Below, piece after piece: positions 62,551 to 64,000 of a DNA stretch of 64,000 bases. The position numbers and the translations under genes are program-made. The stretch comes from Bacteroidota bacterium (GTDB lineage Bacteria > Bacteroidota > Bacteroidia > AKYH767-A > OLB10), in assembly GCA_016717725.1 (NCBI GenBank), contig JADKFA010000049.1, positions 1 through 64,000 of the forward strand, read 5' to 3'. How positions within the stretch are numbered: the stretch's first letter is position 1; every line of letters begins with the position of its first letter. The notes below the pieces were generated by a model. That model ran no database searches. It was not told the DNA's origin and saw only the letters and a list, made by a program, of their open reading frames with translations.

Positions 62551-62582
62551 AAAACCGATCCTCCATTGGGCGGATCGGTTTT
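62551..62582 (+). terminator. intrinsic terminator after clpP
   Basis: A perfect 11-bp stem (62551-62561 with 62572-62582) with a 10-nt loop ends in TTTT, 18 nt after the clpP stop. It would separate most clpP transcripts from clpX. Confidence 0.8.
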
Positions 62583-62586
62583 ATGC

Positions 62587-62683
62587 TTATACCGACGCTT
62601 CTTATAGATATTCTATAAGATTAAATATGCCGCTTCGCACCAAACCAAAGCAGTGTATTATAAGTCGATGGAGGTCGGTATAA
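62587..62683. repeat. 97-bp element with 10-bp terminal inverted repeats
   Basis: TTATACCGAC (62587-62596) and GTCGGTATAA (62674-62683) are perfect inverted ends. The interior has further short palindromes (TTATAGATATTCTATAA). It has no ORF and looks like a miniature insertion in the clpP-clpX gap. Confidence 0.5.
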
Positions 62684-62738
62684 TACAATTTTTTTTAAAC
62701 TGAGTTAATATTCTAATTGGTATTAAATAAAATTTACC

Positions 62739-63977
62739 TTGAAGCAGAAGCAAGAAATAGTATGTTCATTTTGTGGCCGTGATAAAAGTCAGGCTAATGT
62801 TTTAATTGCCGGCATCAATGGTCATATCTGTGATCAATGTGTGACCCAAGCTCAATCCATTATTGGCGATGAGCAGGATCAAAAGTTGAAGTCAACTATT
62901 GGTACTCCATTAACGTTACCGAAGCCTACAGAAATAAAGAAGTTTTTAGATGAATATATCATCGGGCAAGAGCAAGCGAAGAAGGTAATTTCTGTTGCTG
63001 TCTATAACCATTATAAAAGACTTATCCATAAAAGCAAAATCGGTAAAGATGATGTGGAGTTGGAAAAATCGAATATCGTGATGGTAGGGGAGACGGGAAC
63101 AGGAAAAACATTATTGGCCCGTACTATTGCTAAATTATTGAAGGTGCCTTTTTGTATTGCTGATGCTACCGTACTTACGGAAGCAGGGTATGTGGGAGAA
63201 GATGTAGAACATGTTCTGGCACGTTTGTTACAAAATGCCGATTACGACGTTGCTGCTGCCGAGAGAGGAATTGTTTTTATTGATGAGATTGATAAAATAG
63301 CTCGTAAGAGCGATAATCCATCCATCACCCGCGATGTATCTGGAGAAGGTGTTCAACAAGGATTGTTAAAAATGCTGGAGAGCTCAATCGTGAACGTACC
63401 ACCTCAAGGAGGAAGAAAACATCCTGAGCAAAAATTGATTCCTATTAACACTCAAAATATTTTATTCATTTGTGGAGGTGCTTTTGATGGTATCGATAAA
63501 ATAATTAATCGCCGTCTTCAAGCAAACGCAATTGGTTATTCTCAAAAAACCGAAAATCAAATTGACCACGATAATTTAGTGCAATATGTGAGTCCGGTAG
63601 ACTTAAAAACATTCGGATTGATTCCGGAGTTAATTGGTCGTTTGCCTGTCATTACTCATTTGTCATCATTAGATGCCTCTGCTTTGCGACGTATTTTGAC
63701 GGAACCTAAAAATGCGTTAACTCGCCAATATCAAAAGTTGTTTGATATGGAAAATATTAAACTTACTTTTGATGATGACGCCCTTGATTTAATTGTTACC
63801 AAAGCCGTAGAATTCAAATTAGGAGCACGTGGTTTGCGTAGTATTTGCGAAGCCATTATGTTAGATGCGATGTTTGAAGTTCCGAGCGGAAAAGCAGCTA
63901 AAGATTTTACCATCACATTAGCTTATGCTAACGAAAAACTAAATAGCTCGACCATTAAGCAACTGAAGGTAGCGTAG
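62739..63977 (+). CDS. clpX: ATP-dependent Clp protease ATP-binding subunit
   Basis: The 412-residue unfoldase feeds proteins to ClpP. The N-terminal zinc domain has CSFCGRD and HICDQC, Walker A is GETGTGKTLLAR, and Walker B is GIVFIDEIDKIARKSDN. Pore and sensor motifs follow (ITRDVSGEGVQQGLLK; LIPELIGRLPV; LGARGLRSICE). The start is TTG; an in-frame TAA shortly upstream excludes a longer frame, and no ATG fits. The N-terminus MKQKQEIVCSFC is typical. All catalytic motifs are intact. Confidence 0.96.
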   Translation: MKQKQEIVCSFCGRDKSQANVLIAGINGHICDQCVTQAQSIIGDEQDQKLKSTIGTPLTLPKPTEIKKFLDEYIIGQEQAKKVISVAVYNHYKRLIHKSKIGKDDVELEKSNIVMVGETGTGKTLLARTIAKLLKVPFCIADATVLTEAGYVGEDVEHVLARLLQNADYDVAAAERGIVFIDEIDKIARKSDNPSITRDVSGEGVQQGLLKMLESSIVNVPPQGGRKHPEQKLIPINTQNILFICGGAFDGIDKIINRRLQANAIGYSQKTENQIDHDNLVQYVSPVDLKTFGLIPELIGRLPVITHLSSLDASALRRILTEPKNALTRQYQKLFDMENIKLTFDDDALDLIVTKAVEFKLGARGLRSICEAIMLDAMFEVPSGKAAKDFTITLAYANEKLNSSTIKQLKVA

Positions 63978-64000
63978 GTATTTAGGGATGTTGCCTTGAA

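Overview
The window is chromosomal DNA from a member of the Bacteroidota. The signs are many secreted proteins ending in type IX secretion (T9SS) sorting domains of both the type A and the gliding-motility-associated type B kind, promoters with the Bacteroidota TAnnTTTG -7 element, few Shine-Dalgarno sites, a short atpD-atpC pair, and an AT-rich composition. No prophage, CRISPR array, transposase or rRNA operon is visible.

Layout. 1-6360: tail of a LuxR-type regulator, a secreted S74-domain protein, a VOC protein, a two-gene operon of a tandem-repeat surface protein and a T9SS protein, and a type B sorted protein. 6774-11649: pyruvate dehydrogenase E2 and E1-alpha, cytidine deaminase, a GNAT acetyltransferase and a sulfotransferase. 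11864-21226: a T9SS protein, then housekeeping genes on the minus strand (dnaJ, grpE, a TlpA thioredoxin, murA, a DUF4290 gene, a UvrD/PcrA helicase). 21498-27781: a BNR/Vps10-type repeat protein with its small partner, and a secreted lysyl-oxidase-like protein. 28033-30741: a tight four-gene minus-strand operon of thioredoxin, ApbE flavin transferase, DUF4266 lipoprotein and DUF3570 barrel. 31033-36831: a T9SS protein, hutU, a short DUF5522 gene, a DUF3332 lipoprotein, an ACC-deaminase-like PLP enzyme, and a LysM glucosaminidase. 37119-43945: two large paralogous T9SS proteins in tandem. 43960-50873: YitT, a 0.6-kb inverted-repeat element, and a very large multi-repeat type B adhesin-like protein. 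51196-64000: atpC-atpD, ribF, an LRR protein, a PaiB-like protein, an acetyltransferase, a T9SS protein, an ABC permease, a SWIB-domain protein, a flavin reductase, tRNA-Leu, and tig-clpP-clpX.

Themes. At least eight genes encode T9SS-type surface or secreted proteins, several built from internal repeats, so much of the window serves the cell surface. The housekeeping genes cover protein folding and proteolysis (DnaJ/GrpE, trigger factor, ClpXP), energy metabolism (PDH, ATP synthase) and flavin supply and use (RibF, ApbE, flavin reductase, PaiB-like).

Quality caveat. Seven genes are interrupted: uvrD, atpD, yitT, the paiB-like gene, the ABC permease and the SWIB gene by frameshifts, and the BNR gene by an in-frame TGA. 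Because atpD should be essential and several breaks lie in homopolymers, many are probably sequence errors rather than real decay.

The best candidate for a poorly described system is the Trx-ApbE-DUF4266-DUF3570 operon. Other points of interest are promoters placed 4-5 bases before start codons (possible leaderless mRNAs), an inverted-repeat mobile-like element, and period-7 intergenic repeats.
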